This document shows positions 43,617-51,451 of a stretch of 64,000 nucleotides of DNA, piece by piece (position 1 is the stretch's first letter; the number at the start of each line of letters is the position of its first letter). The stretch comes from an uncultured Flavobacteriaceae bacterium. GTDB taxonomy: Bacteria > Bacteroidota > Bacteroidia > Flavobacteriales > Flavobacteriaceae. Position numbers and translations under genes: made by a program. The notes beneath the pieces were generated by a model, which worked only from the letters and a program-made list of their open reading frames with translations, was not told where the DNA came from and made no database searches. The stretch is from positions 1 through 64,000 of the forward strand of contig CANMFQ010000017.1 in NCBI GenBank assembly GCA_947497145.1, read 5' to 3'.

Positions 43617-44084
43617 TCAAGGAATTTACGCTGAGTAATATTAAAATTACTTGAATCTTATTGAAAAGAATTAGTTATCGGTGTTTTTAAATGTACTCAG
43701 GTGTATTTCGGGTATTATTTTGAAAATTTAGAGGTATTAAGAATACCGGGAATTAGTTATTAAATCTGCTGAGTCTTTTGACTTAAGATAGTGGTCTGGG
43801 CAGTTGTTTATATCCATCTTGCAGGTTGATTGTGAGAGTACATATGTTGCTTGCGTAGCTCTATTTTCTAATCAAGTTTTGATTTACGCTTTGAAAGCTT
43901 GTCTACGAGATGTTGAAATATTTTCTTCTTGTGCCGTTTTCTTTTATTGTTGTAAAGGTAGGTTCATAGTGATAATCGGTCTCCATACGTACAACTAACA
44001 CATCGTCAAATACTCCAGAAATACTCTACGGTTTTATCATAAATTATAAAAAGTGAAATTGGTTAGGCTCCCAATTTACATTAC
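43617..44084. other. Spacer between the plug protein and pgi
   Basis: This spacer has no full gene. It holds a minus-strand segment that translates as protein-like sequence (see 43903-44001), and a plus-strand 64-codon frame over it (43804-43998) which I consider a shadow. Confidence 0.4.
43903..44001 (-). pseudogene. Possible gene remnant (short coding-like fragment)
   Basis: Read on the minus strand from GTG 44001 (or ATG 43986), the frame encodes METDYHYEPTFTTIKENG and a basic tail RRKYFNIS before the stop at 43903. The composition is protein-like, unlike typical random AT-rich translation, but no start signals or extension upstream support a complete gene. It may be the relic of a lost gene; I cannot name a family. 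Confidence 0.25.
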
Positions 44085-44112
44085 TTGTTCTCGGTTTTAT
44101 GTCTTATTTTTG
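44085..44112 (+). promoter_or_regulatory. Promoter of pgi
   Basis: TTG (44085-44087) and TATTTTTG (44105-44112), separated by 17 bases, match the Bacteroidota -33/-7 consensus. The leader to the ATG at 44166 is about 45 bases. Confidence 0.65.
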
Positions 44113-44165
44113 CTGTAATAAAGTTCTTTCATTTCAACGAAAACACTAAAATCTAAAAATATAGC

Positions 44166-45803
44166 ATGGCACTGCATAATATAAATCCTACTACTACAGA
44201 CGCTTGGAAAAAGTTGACGGCTCATCATTCTAATAATACAGCAACACATTTAAAAACACTTTTTGCGGCAGAAGCAGATAGAGCTAGTAAATTCTCACTA
44301 AGATGGAATGATTTTCTACTAGATTTTTCAAAGAATAAGGTCACCGAAGAAACTATGCAGTTGTTGTTTCAACTCGCTAATGAGGTTGATTTAAAAGATG
44401 CTATTCAAAAGTATTTTGCGGGTGATGAAATTAATCAGACTGAGGGTAGAGCAGTATTACATACGGCCTTACGTGCAAAAAAAACAGATACTGTTTTTGT
44501 TGATGGGCAAGATGTAATGCCAGAAGTATACGAGGTAAAAGAAAAAATAAAACGGTTTACAGAAAGTATTATTTCAGGAGAAAAAAAAGGATATACTCAA
44601 AAAGCTTTTACTGATGTAGTAAATATTGGTATTGGAGGTTCTGATTTGGGGCCTGCAATGGTTACAGAAGCATTGAAATTTTATGAAAATCATTTAAATG
44701 TACATTTTGTAAGCAATGTTGATGGTGACCATGTATATGAAGTTTTAAAAGGATTGAATCCAGAAACTACCTTGTTTGTGGTGGTTTCAAAAACATTTAC
44801 TACGCAAGAAACATTGAGTAATGCGACTACGATTAAAAATTGGTTTTTAAAAACGGCAACACAAGAAGATGTAGCAAAACATTTTGCAGCTGTTTCTACA
44901 AATACGCAAGCAATTTCAGCATTTGGTATCGATGCTCAAAATGTATTCCCGATGTGGGATTGGGTAGGAGGACGATTTTCATTGTGGAGTGCCGTAGGGC
45001 TCTCGGTTGCATTAGCAGTAGGCTTTGAAAATTTCGACGCCCTTTTAATGGGAGCCAATGAAATGGATGAGCATTTTAAAACGGCCAGTTTTGATGAGAA
45101 TATGCCCGTTATTCTAGCACTTTTAAGTGTATGGTATAATAATTTTTATAATGCCGAAACTGAAGTTATAATCCCTTACACGCAATATCTAAGTAGATTC
45201 TCAGCGTATCTGCAACAAGGCATTATGGAAAGTAATGGGAAAAGCGTAGATAGAAATGGTACTCCTGTAGCCTATCAGACAGGAACCATAATTTGGGGAG
45301 AGCCAGGGACAAATTCGCAGCATGCATTTTTTCAATTAATACACCAAGGCACAAAATTGATTCCTGCAGATTTTATTGGTTATAAAGAATCATTGCATGG
45401 TGATACCGATCACCATAACAAGTTGATGGCAAATTTCTTTGCGCAGACAGAAGCACTCATGAATGGGAAAACTGCTGATGAGGTACGTGCAGAGCTGGAA
45501 GCAAAGCAAATGCCAGAAAGTGAATTACAGCAATTACTACCCTTTAAAATATTTGAAGGTAATAACCCAACCAATACTATTTTAATAGATAAGCTTACAC
45601 CAAAGAGTTTAGGGGCTTTAATTGCGCTTTACGAACATAAAATTTTTGTGCAAGGCATAATTTGGAACATTTTTAGTTATGATCAATGGGGTGTAGAATT
45701 AGGGAAGCAACTTGCTGGAACTACCCTAAAGGATATTCAAGGAAGCGAAATTAGTGCTCATGATAGCTCTACTACCCAACTTTTAAACACTTTCAAAAGT
45801 TAA
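44166..45803 (+). CDS. pgi: Glucose-6-phosphate isomerase
   Basis: Pgi interconverts glucose-6-phosphate and fructose-6-phosphate. The 545-residue protein has the usual family motifs: [35 protein letters not shown], the [19 protein letters not shown] signature, [12 protein letters not shown] and [18 protein letters not shown], with the active-site His and Lys (GKQLAG) near the end. Cytosolic. It stands alone with its own promoter. Confidence 0.97.
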   Translation: MALHNINPTTTDAWKKLTAHHSNNTATHLKTLFAAEADRASKFSLRWNDFLLDFSKNKVTEETMQLLFQLANEVDLKDAIQKYFAGDEINQTEGRAVLHTALRAKKTDTVFVDGQDVMPEVYEVKEKIKRFTESIISGEKKGYTQKAFTDVVNIGIGGSDLGPAMVTEALKFYENHLNVHFVSNVDGDHVYEVLKGLNPETTLFVVVSKTFTTQETLSNATTIKNWFLKTATQEDVAKHFAAVSTNTQAISAFGIDAQNVFPMWDWVGGRFSLWSAVGLSVALAVGFENFDALLMGANEMDEHFKTASFDENMPVILALLSVWYNNFYNAETEVIIPYTQYLSRFSAYLQQGIMESNGKSVDRNGTPVAYQTGTIIWGEPGTNSQHAFFQLIHQGTKLIPADFIGYKESLHGDTDHHNKLMANFFAQTEALMNGKTADEVRAELEAKQMPESELQQLLPFKIFEGNNPTNTILIDKLTPKSLGALIALYEHKIFVQGIIWNIFSYDQWGVELGKQLAGTTLKDIQGSEISAHDSSTTQLLNTFKS

Positions 45804-46149
45804 ATTGTGCATTCATTCGTCAATTGAAGATAAAAGAGATTTATAATCGTATAAAGCGCTGTAAATCGAGTAGGGAATCTGCAGTTTAATTTTTTGTTTT
45901 TTTTAAGAAATTAATACTTGCCAGTGATTTTCTGTGCTCTAAAATCACACCTTATGTTTAAAAAATAAATCACGATTGCTTTTTTTATTGCTGATGTGTG
46001 TATAAATAATGATGTTAATGTGCTGTATTATACATATTTATATGTTAATTTTGTCATAAAATTAAAAGTTGCATATTTAACGTTTTCTTAATATTTGTGA
46101 TATAAAAAAGAAACACTTTTGCAGCAAAATTGAAACTAAACAAAAACGA
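45804..46149. promoter_or_regulatory. Regulatory region of the 915-residue TonB receptor
   Basis: This spacer of 346 bases contains TAATTTTG at 46046-46053, matching TAnnTTTG. A second, weaker TTTTGC-type box (CACTTTTG) lies about 30 bases before the ATG. The leader from the first would be about 90 bases. No gene or clear terminator for pgi is seen. Confidence 0.4.
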
Positions 46150-48897
46150 ATGAAAAAAATCTATTTGGTAATGGTTGCGTTTTTAATGACGACTGTTGCA
46201 TTTTCACAGGGATTGATTACTGGCACCGTTTTAGACGGTGAGAACGGTTCACCGCTACCAGGAGCGAGTGTAGTAGTTGAAGGAACGAAAAACGGAGCTT
46301 CTTCAGATTTTGATGGAAATTTCTCAATTGAAGTTTCTGAAAAGACAGGGAACTTGGTAGTTTCTTATATCGGTTTTATTACAAAAAAGATAGCTTTTAC
46401 AAATGCTGGTTCTATTGGTCAAATAACCTTACAGGCAAATTCAGAGGAATTGGAAGGTGTTGTTGTAACAGGGATTTTGGATATTGCAAAAGACAGGGAG
46501 ACTCCTGTTGCGGTTTCAACAATCAAAGCTTCGGAAATTACAGAAAAATTGGGAGCACAAGAATTTCCCGAAATTTTAAGAAGTACACCGTCGGTTTATG
46601 CTACGAAAACCGGTGGAGGTTTTGGTGATGGTAGGGTGAATATTCGTGGTTTTGATTCTCGTAACACTGCTGTAATGATAAATGGAATTCCAGTAAACGA
46701 TATGGAAAATGGACGTGTTTTTTGGAGTAATTGGGCTGGTTTAAGTGATGTTACTACAGCTATGCAGGTTCAAAGAGGTTTAGGGTCTTCTAAATTAGCG
46801 ATTTCTTCTGTTGGAGGTACAATTAATGTGATTACAAAGTCAACGGAACAAGAAAAAGGTGGAACTGTTACTTTAGGCGGAGGTAATGATGGATATTTAA
46901 AAACCAATATTGCATATAATACTGGTAAATCTGCTAAAGGTTTTGCGGCATCAATTTTATTAGGGAGAACTGCTGGTGATGGCTATGTACAAGGTACGGC
47001 TTTTGAAGGTTATAATTATTTTATAGGATTAGGTTATGAGCCAAATGATTCGCACAGTTTTCAATTTATGTTAACAGGTTCACCTCAAGTCCATAATCAA
47101 AGAACATCAAGTTTCTTTAATACTGCAACAATTGAAGATTATCTTGAAAAAGGAACTACCTATAACTTTAACCACGGAACATTAAATGGTGAAGAATTTA
47201 ACTGGAGAAGAAATTTCTATCACAAACCTGTTGTTTCTTTAAATTGGGAATGGGAAATAAGTGATAAATCTAGTTTGTCTACATCTGGCTATGCTTCATG
47301 GGGTCGAGGTGGTGGAACTGGTGATATAGGACGTTTGGGCGGTAACTTTGCTAGCTCTAGTAAGTTTCGTGATGAAAATGGAGCTGTGCTATGGGATAAA
47401 ATAGTCGCTTCTAATGGAGGTACTCAGACTGAGTTTTCGAATGGGTTTACTTATGGAAATCAATTAGATCCGATAACTAATTCTTACATAGTAAATGATG
47501 ATAGTTTAAAAGATTTAGGAGATGGTAGTACTAACGACCTGCCTGGGGTAGTTAGTAGAAATGGATTTATTAGAAGAGCATCAGTAAATTCACACAATTG
47601 GTTAGGTGTTATTGCTAACTTACACACAGATGTAAGTGAGAATTTTAGCTATGATTTTGGAGTTGACTTAAGAAGTTATAAAGGTATACATTATAGAAGG
47701 GTAGATAATCTTTTAGGTGCTGATGGTTATCGAGATAATGATAATGTTAATGATCCATTTAACGTTGTTACTCAAGAAGTTGAATCTAATATTGGTGGTT
47801 TATGGAATGTTTTCAAAAGTATCGATGAAGATGAGAAAATAGATTATTATAATGATGGTCTAGTAAGATGGTATGGTGCTTTTGGGCAAGCTGAATATAA
47901 AAATAATGGTGTCTCTGCGTTTGTACAGGCAGGTGTTTCTCAGCAAGGGTTTAAAAGAATTGATTATTTTAACTATTTAAATTCAGATCCAAATCGTGAG
48001 ACAGATTGGGAAAATCTTTTAGGAGGTAATATTAAAGGTGGATTGAATGTAAATTTAAATGAAGCTAATAATGTTTTTGTAAACGCGGGGTATTACTCTA
48101 AGCAGCCTCAATTTGATGCGGTTTTTATAAATTTCGTAAACGATGTAAATCCTGAGTTGACTAATGAAAAGATTCTTGGTCTTGAATTGGGTTATGGTTT
48201 AAATCTTGGTGATTTCAGAACAAAGATTAATTTGTACCGTACTTCATGGAAAGATCGATTTGTAAGTTTAGGTATTGAAACTCCTAATGGTGACGAGGGT
48301 ACTGCAAATATAAACGGTGTAGAACAAGTTCATCTAGGTGTTGAAATTGAAGCAAATTATATAGCTTCAAAAGTAGTGCAGTTTAATGGAATGATTTCCT
48401 TAGGTGATTGGGAATATGCTGGTAACCCAACTGGTGCAGCTTTAGATGATGACCGAAATGTGATTGATCCAGATGTAACATTGTATTTAGATGGTATTAA
48501 AGTTGGTGATGCAGCGCAGTTTACTTCTAATATTGAAATGATTGTTAGACCAGTAGAAAATTTAAAATTGAGAGCTAGTTTGTTTACTGCATCAAGGCTC
48601 TATGCATTCTTGCAACCGGAAGATTTTGATACTCCAGATAACAATGGTTCATTACGATTGCCTACTTATAACTTAGTTGATGCAGGTGCTTATTATACAT
48701 TTAATCTTGGAGGAGCAAACAAAATTGGTTTAGCTGTTAATGTGAATAATCTCTTTGATACCCAGTATTTAGCAGAATCGTTGACTAATACTTTCCCAGG
48801 GCAAGGTGATTCACTTTACAAAGGGGTGTCAACAAGGAATAAGGCATTTTTCGGTTTTGGAAGAACCTGGAATATAAGTGCACGATATAGCTTCTAA
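46150..48897 (+). CDS. TonB-dependent receptor, 915 residues
   Basis: This is an outer-membrane transporter. The signal peptide (about 1-20) is followed by a carboxypeptidase-like domain (22-110; ITGTVLDGENGSPLPGASVVVEG) and a plug (about 115-230). Its plug contains NGIPVNDMENGRVFWSNWAG, the same subfamily hallmark as the receptor at 51452. The barrel ends in SARYSF. No SusD partner lies beside it. The two downstream genes, a small membrane protein and a DUF1080 lipoprotein, run in the same direction but are separated by a strong terminator, so the cargo cannot be assigned. Confidence 0.9.
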   Translation: MKKIYLVMVAFLMTTVAFSQGLITGTVLDGENGSPLPGASVVVEGTKNGASSDFDGNFSIEVSEKTGNLVVSYIGFITKKIAFTNAGSIGQITLQANSEELEGVVVTGILDIAKDRETPVAVSTIKASEITEKLGAQEFPEILRSTPSVYATKTGGGFGDGRVNIRGFDSRNTAVMINGIPVNDMENGRVFWSNWAGLSDVTTAMQVQRGLGSSKLAISSVGGTINVITKSTEQEKGGTVTLGGGNDGYLKTNIAYNTGKSAKGFAASILLGRTAGDGYVQGTAFEGYNYFIGLGYEPNDSHSFQFMLTGSPQVHNQRTSSFFNTATIEDYLEKGTTYNFNHGTLNGEEFNWRRNFYHKPVVSLNWEWEISDKSSLSTSGYASWGRGGGTGDIGRLGGNFASSSKFRDENGAVLWDKIVASNGGTQTEFSNGFTYGNQLDPITNSYIVNDDSLKDLGDGSTNDLPGVVSRNGFIRRASVNSHNWLGVIANLHTDVSENFSYDFGVDLRSYKGIHYRRVDNLLGADGYRDNDNVNDPFNVVTQEVESNIGGLWNVFKSIDEDEKIDYYNDGLVRWYGAFGQAEYKNNGVSAFVQAGVSQQGFKRIDYFNYLNSDPNRETDWENLLGGNIKGGLNVNLNEANNVFVNAGYYSKQPQFDAVFINFVNDVNPELTNEKILGLELGYGLNLGDFRTKINLYRTSWKDRFVSLGIETPNGDEGTANINGVEQVHLGVEIEANYIASKVVQFNGMISLGDWEYAGNPTGAALDDDRNVIDPDVTLYLDGIKVGDAAQFTSNIEMIVRPVENLKLRASLFTASRLYAFLQPEDFDTPDNNGSLRLPTYNLVDAGAYYTFNLGGANKIGLAVNVNNLFDTQYLAESLTNTFPGQGDSLYKGVSTRNKAFFGFGRTWNISARYSF

Positions 48898-48919
48898 AAA
48901 AATAATTTTGAATACACCA

Positions 48920-48952
48920 AAAAACCCCGACAAATCACGTCGGGGTTTTTTT
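48920..48952 (+). terminator. Terminator of the TonB receptor gene
   Basis: A perfect 12-bp GC-rich stem (48920-48931 / 48939-48950) with a 7-base loop runs into a T-run ending at 48952. Confidence 0.88.
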
Positions 48953-48995
48953 ATGCGCAAAGAATTCGTAATTTAGAAAACTAAAAAATAACACC

Positions 48996-49433
48996 ATGTA
49001 CGAAACTATTCATACCATACATTCTTTTATCGCTTATGCTGTTTTATTAATTCTAATTTTGGCTGTAGTAAATGCTTTTTCTGGTTGGCTGGGTAATAAG
49101 ATGTTTACCCCTGAAAAAGATTTCAGGCTAAGTTTATTTGCCCTTATCCTATCTCATATAATGCTAATTATAGGGTTGATTTTGTTTTTTGTGTCGCCAA
49201 ATGGCTTAAGTGCTATTCAAGAATTTGGTATGGGAGGCTTAACATCACTAGCCCGTAAATTGGCTGTTGAGCATCCTTTTATTAATATTATTGCTATAGC
49301 ACTCATTACCGTTGGCTGGTCGCGTCATAAGAAGTTTATTGAAGGCGAAAAGAAATTTAAAAGTATTGCTATTTTTTATGGAATAGGGTTACTCTTAATA
49401 TTAAGTCGTATTCCATGGGGTCAATGGTTTTAA
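48996..49433 (+). CDS. Four-helix membrane protein, cytochrome-b-like by annotation only
   Basis: This 145-residue integral membrane protein has four hydrophobic helices: HTIHSFIAYAVLLILIL, LFALILSHIMLIIGLIL, FINIIAIALITVG and IAIFYGIGLLLILS. Several His residues (H6, H9, one in the second helix, one at the third helix) could bind heme, and homologues are sometimes labelled cytochrome B, but I cannot verify heme ligation from sequence. It lies between the receptor terminator and the DUF1080 gene. Confidence 0.75.
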   Translation: MYETIHTIHSFIAYAVLLILILAVVNAFSGWLGNKMFTPEKDFRLSLFALILSHIMLIIGLILFFVSPNGLSAIQEFGMGGLTSLARKLAVEHPFINIIAIALITVGWSRHKKFIEGEKKFKSIAIFYGIGLLLILSRIPWGQWF

Positions 49434-49489
49434 GTCTTGTATGAGTAATTACTAAAAAATCTATTTAACACAATTCAATATATATTACA

Positions 49490-50107
49490 ATGAAAAATAT
49501 CATAGCAATTCTTAGTATTGCACTACTTTTTGGGTCTTGTAGAGGCACATCACAAGCAACAACATCCAAAAATCAAAAATCTCTTTTTAACGGTAAAAAC
49601 TTAGACGGCTGGACTATTTATGGCACCGAAAAGTGGTATGTAGAAGACGGTCTTTTAGTCTGTGAAAGTGGTCCTGATGCTAAATATGGTTATTTAGGGA
49701 CAGATAAACATTACAAAGATTTTGAGTTGACTTTAGAATTTAAGCAAGAAGCAAATGGAAATAGTGGCGTTTTTGTTCGTTCTACTGTTGATGGTACCAA
49801 AGTTAGTGGTTGGCAAGTTGAAGTTGCGCCTCCAGGTCATAGTACGGGTGGCGTATATGAGTCTTATGGTAGAGGATGGCTCATTAAGCCAGCTCCTGAA
49901 AAAGACAAGGCGTTGCGTATGGGGGAATGGAATACCATGAAAATACGCTTAGTTGGTAATAAACTTACATCGTGGCTTAATGGTACTGAAATGGTGACGA
50001 TCACAGATGATAAAATTGGTGCAGGTGAAGGCGGTGTAGCACTTCAAATTCATGATGGTGGTGGAATTAAAGTACGATGGAGAAACTTAAACATTACCGA
50101 ATTATAG
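49490..50107 (+). CDS. DUF1080 (3-keto-disaccharide hydrolase-type) lipoprotein
   Basis: This is a 205-residue exported lipoprotein. The signal ends in FGSC, with lipidation near residue 17. The concanavalin-like DUF1080 fold is recognisable by SLFNGKNLDGWTIYG, FELTLEFKQEANGNSGVFVRS and YESYGRGWL, with the final WRNLNITEL strand. Some members hydrolyse 3-keto-glycosides made by oxidation of sugars. No matching dehydrogenase is adjacent. A terminator follows. Confidence 0.87.
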   Translation: MKNIIAILSIALLFGSCRGTSQATTSKNQKSLFNGKNLDGWTIYGTEKWYVEDGLLVCESGPDAKYGYLGTDKHYKDFELTLEFKQEANGNSGVFVRSTVDGTKVSGWQVEVAPPGHSTGGVYESYGRGWLIKPAPEKDKALRMGEWNTMKIRLVGNKLTSWLNGTEMVTITDDKIGAGEGGVALQIHDGGGIKVRWRNLNITEL

Positions 50108-50166
50108 ATAGGTGTCACTTGACTTGACAATAGAACTCATACTATATTCTAAATAAATATTGAAAC

Positions 50167-50198
50167 ACCTCATGATTTTTTCATGGGGTATTTTATTT
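50167..50198 (+). terminator. Terminator after the DUF1080 gene
   Basis: ACCTCATGA (50167-50175) pairs with TCATGGGGT (50181-50189), one G-U pair, with a T-rich stretch after it. Confidence 0.65.
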
Positions 50199-50306
50199 TA
50201 ATAAGATGCTATTAGCTGAGTTTGGTAAATGTACAACGGTAATTTTTTTCATTTTTTTGGTAGTATTGTACAAAATAAATAGGTTGTGTTACAATTACGA
50301 TATCAG

Positions 50307-51344
50307 CTACATTTTTTTGATTAAATATAAATACACTGGAAAATGGTCAGAATAACCACCAATGTAACTCCCTCCAGCATAGGTGCGAAGTGGATAGCCT
50401 TTATATTTTCCATTTTGATCTACAAGGTATGAAGGAGTAAATATGGCTGCTTTCCAAAAACTATAGGTGTTTTTTTGGTCATTGATTAGGTTACTTGTAA
50501 AGAAGAATTGATCAAACAAATTCCAACGGTCTCTATACGCTAAAGATCCAATTCCTTTTTTGAATAGTTTTTCCATGGGGTTGTAGAGACTCATAGTGTC
50601 TAGTTCTTTAATTTTACCCTTCGTTCTGAGTACTAATTTTAGACTCTCATCAATGGGGTCGTCATTTAAATCACCCATACTAATTATTTTTGCGTCAAAA
50701 TCTATTTTTTGAAGCGAATCTATAATACGTTTATTTAATTGAGCGGCGGCTAAGCGATTGGGCTTGCTTCTAGCTTCACCACCGCTTCTTGAGGGCCAGT
50801 GATTTACTATAAAGTAGAACTGTTCATTATCTAGAAATCCACTAACCACAAGTTGATCGCGCGTATAGTCTCTATATCCTTCTTTAGTGTGCAAAAGCAA
50901 CCGATGACTTTTAAAATCACTAACAATAAAAGCCGATTTCTTGTAGAGTAAACCTACATCAATTCCACGTTCATCAGGAGAGTCAAGGTGTACAATTCCA
51001 TAATCTTTGTTTTGTAAGTAGTGATGATTAATTAAATCTTCTATTACTTTTTTGTTCTCTACTTCACAAATTCCAATTATATCTGGCGAGGTATTCGTGA
51101 GCGTACTACCAATTTCTGACAAAACTTTGGCCGTATTGTGTAGTTTTTGCTTGTAACGTTCTTGCGTCCAATTATCTTTTCCTTCAGGGGTGCGATCGTC
51201 ATCACGGGTCAAAGAATCATTTTCTATATCAAAAAGGTTTTCAACGTTATAAAAAGCAACAGTACGTATTTTGTACCTATTGTAATTTTGTGAAAAGCCA
51301 GTAAAAAAAACAAAAACAATAAGAAATAGGCTATAAAACTTCAT
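50307..51344 (-). CDS. Secreted endonuclease/exonuclease/phosphatase (EEP) family protein
   Basis: This is a 345-residue exported enzyme; a signal peptide MKFYSLFLIVFVFFTGFSQ starts at the ATG at 51344, and the frame upstream to 51446 looks non-coding. The EEP catalytic motifs are all present: FYNVENLFD, ICEVENKK with the metal-binding Glu, RGIDVGLLYK, IVNHWPSRSGG, SMGDLNDDP and the final GGYSDHFPVYL with the catalytic Asp-His. The fold covers DNases, phosphodiesterases and lipid phosphatases. Its divergent neighbours, a TonB receptor and a DUF5689/LTD lipoprotein, favour a nuclease or phosphodiesterase acting at the cell surface or in the periplasm. Confidence 0.88.
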   Translation of the reverse strand: MKFYSLFLIVFVFFTGFSQNYNRYKIRTVAFYNVENLFDIENDSLTRDDDRTPEGKDNWTQERYKQKLHNTAKVLSEIGSTLTNTSPDIIGICEVENKKVIEDLINHHYLQNKDYGIVHLDSPDERGIDVGLLYKKSAFIVSDFKSHRLLLHTKEGYRDYTRDQLVVSGFLDNEQFYFIVNHWPSRSGGEARSKPNRLAAAQLNKRIIDSLQKIDFDAKIISMGDLNDDPIDESLKLVLRTKGKIKELDTMSLYNPMEKLFKKGIGSLAYRDRWNLFDQFFFTSNLINDQKNTYSFWKAAIFTPSYLVDQNGKYKGYPLRTYAGGSYIGGYSDHFPVYLYLIKKM

Positions 51345-51371
51345 AGTTAAGGAGGTAATATTCTCTAAAAT

Positions 51372-51385
51372 ACCAAATATTTGGT
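51372..51385. promoter_or_regulatory. 14-nt perfect palindrome in the divergent spacer
   Basis: ACCAAATATTTGGT is its own reverse complement. AAAATACC (51367-51374) and GGTATTTT (51403-51410) add a wider inverted repeat across the 107-base spacer between the EEP and receptor genes. This is a good candidate for a shared operator. Confidence 0.45.
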
Positions 51386-51451
51386 GGTTTTTGTAGAACC
51401 TAGGTATTTTATTAATACATTGTATATCAGTTCTTTCATAATTCAACCAAA

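Noticed and set aside
43804-43998. 64-codon plus-strand frame in the pgi upstream spacer
   Set aside because: Cys/Phe-rich translation typical of an antisense shadow; no start signal or family resemblance.
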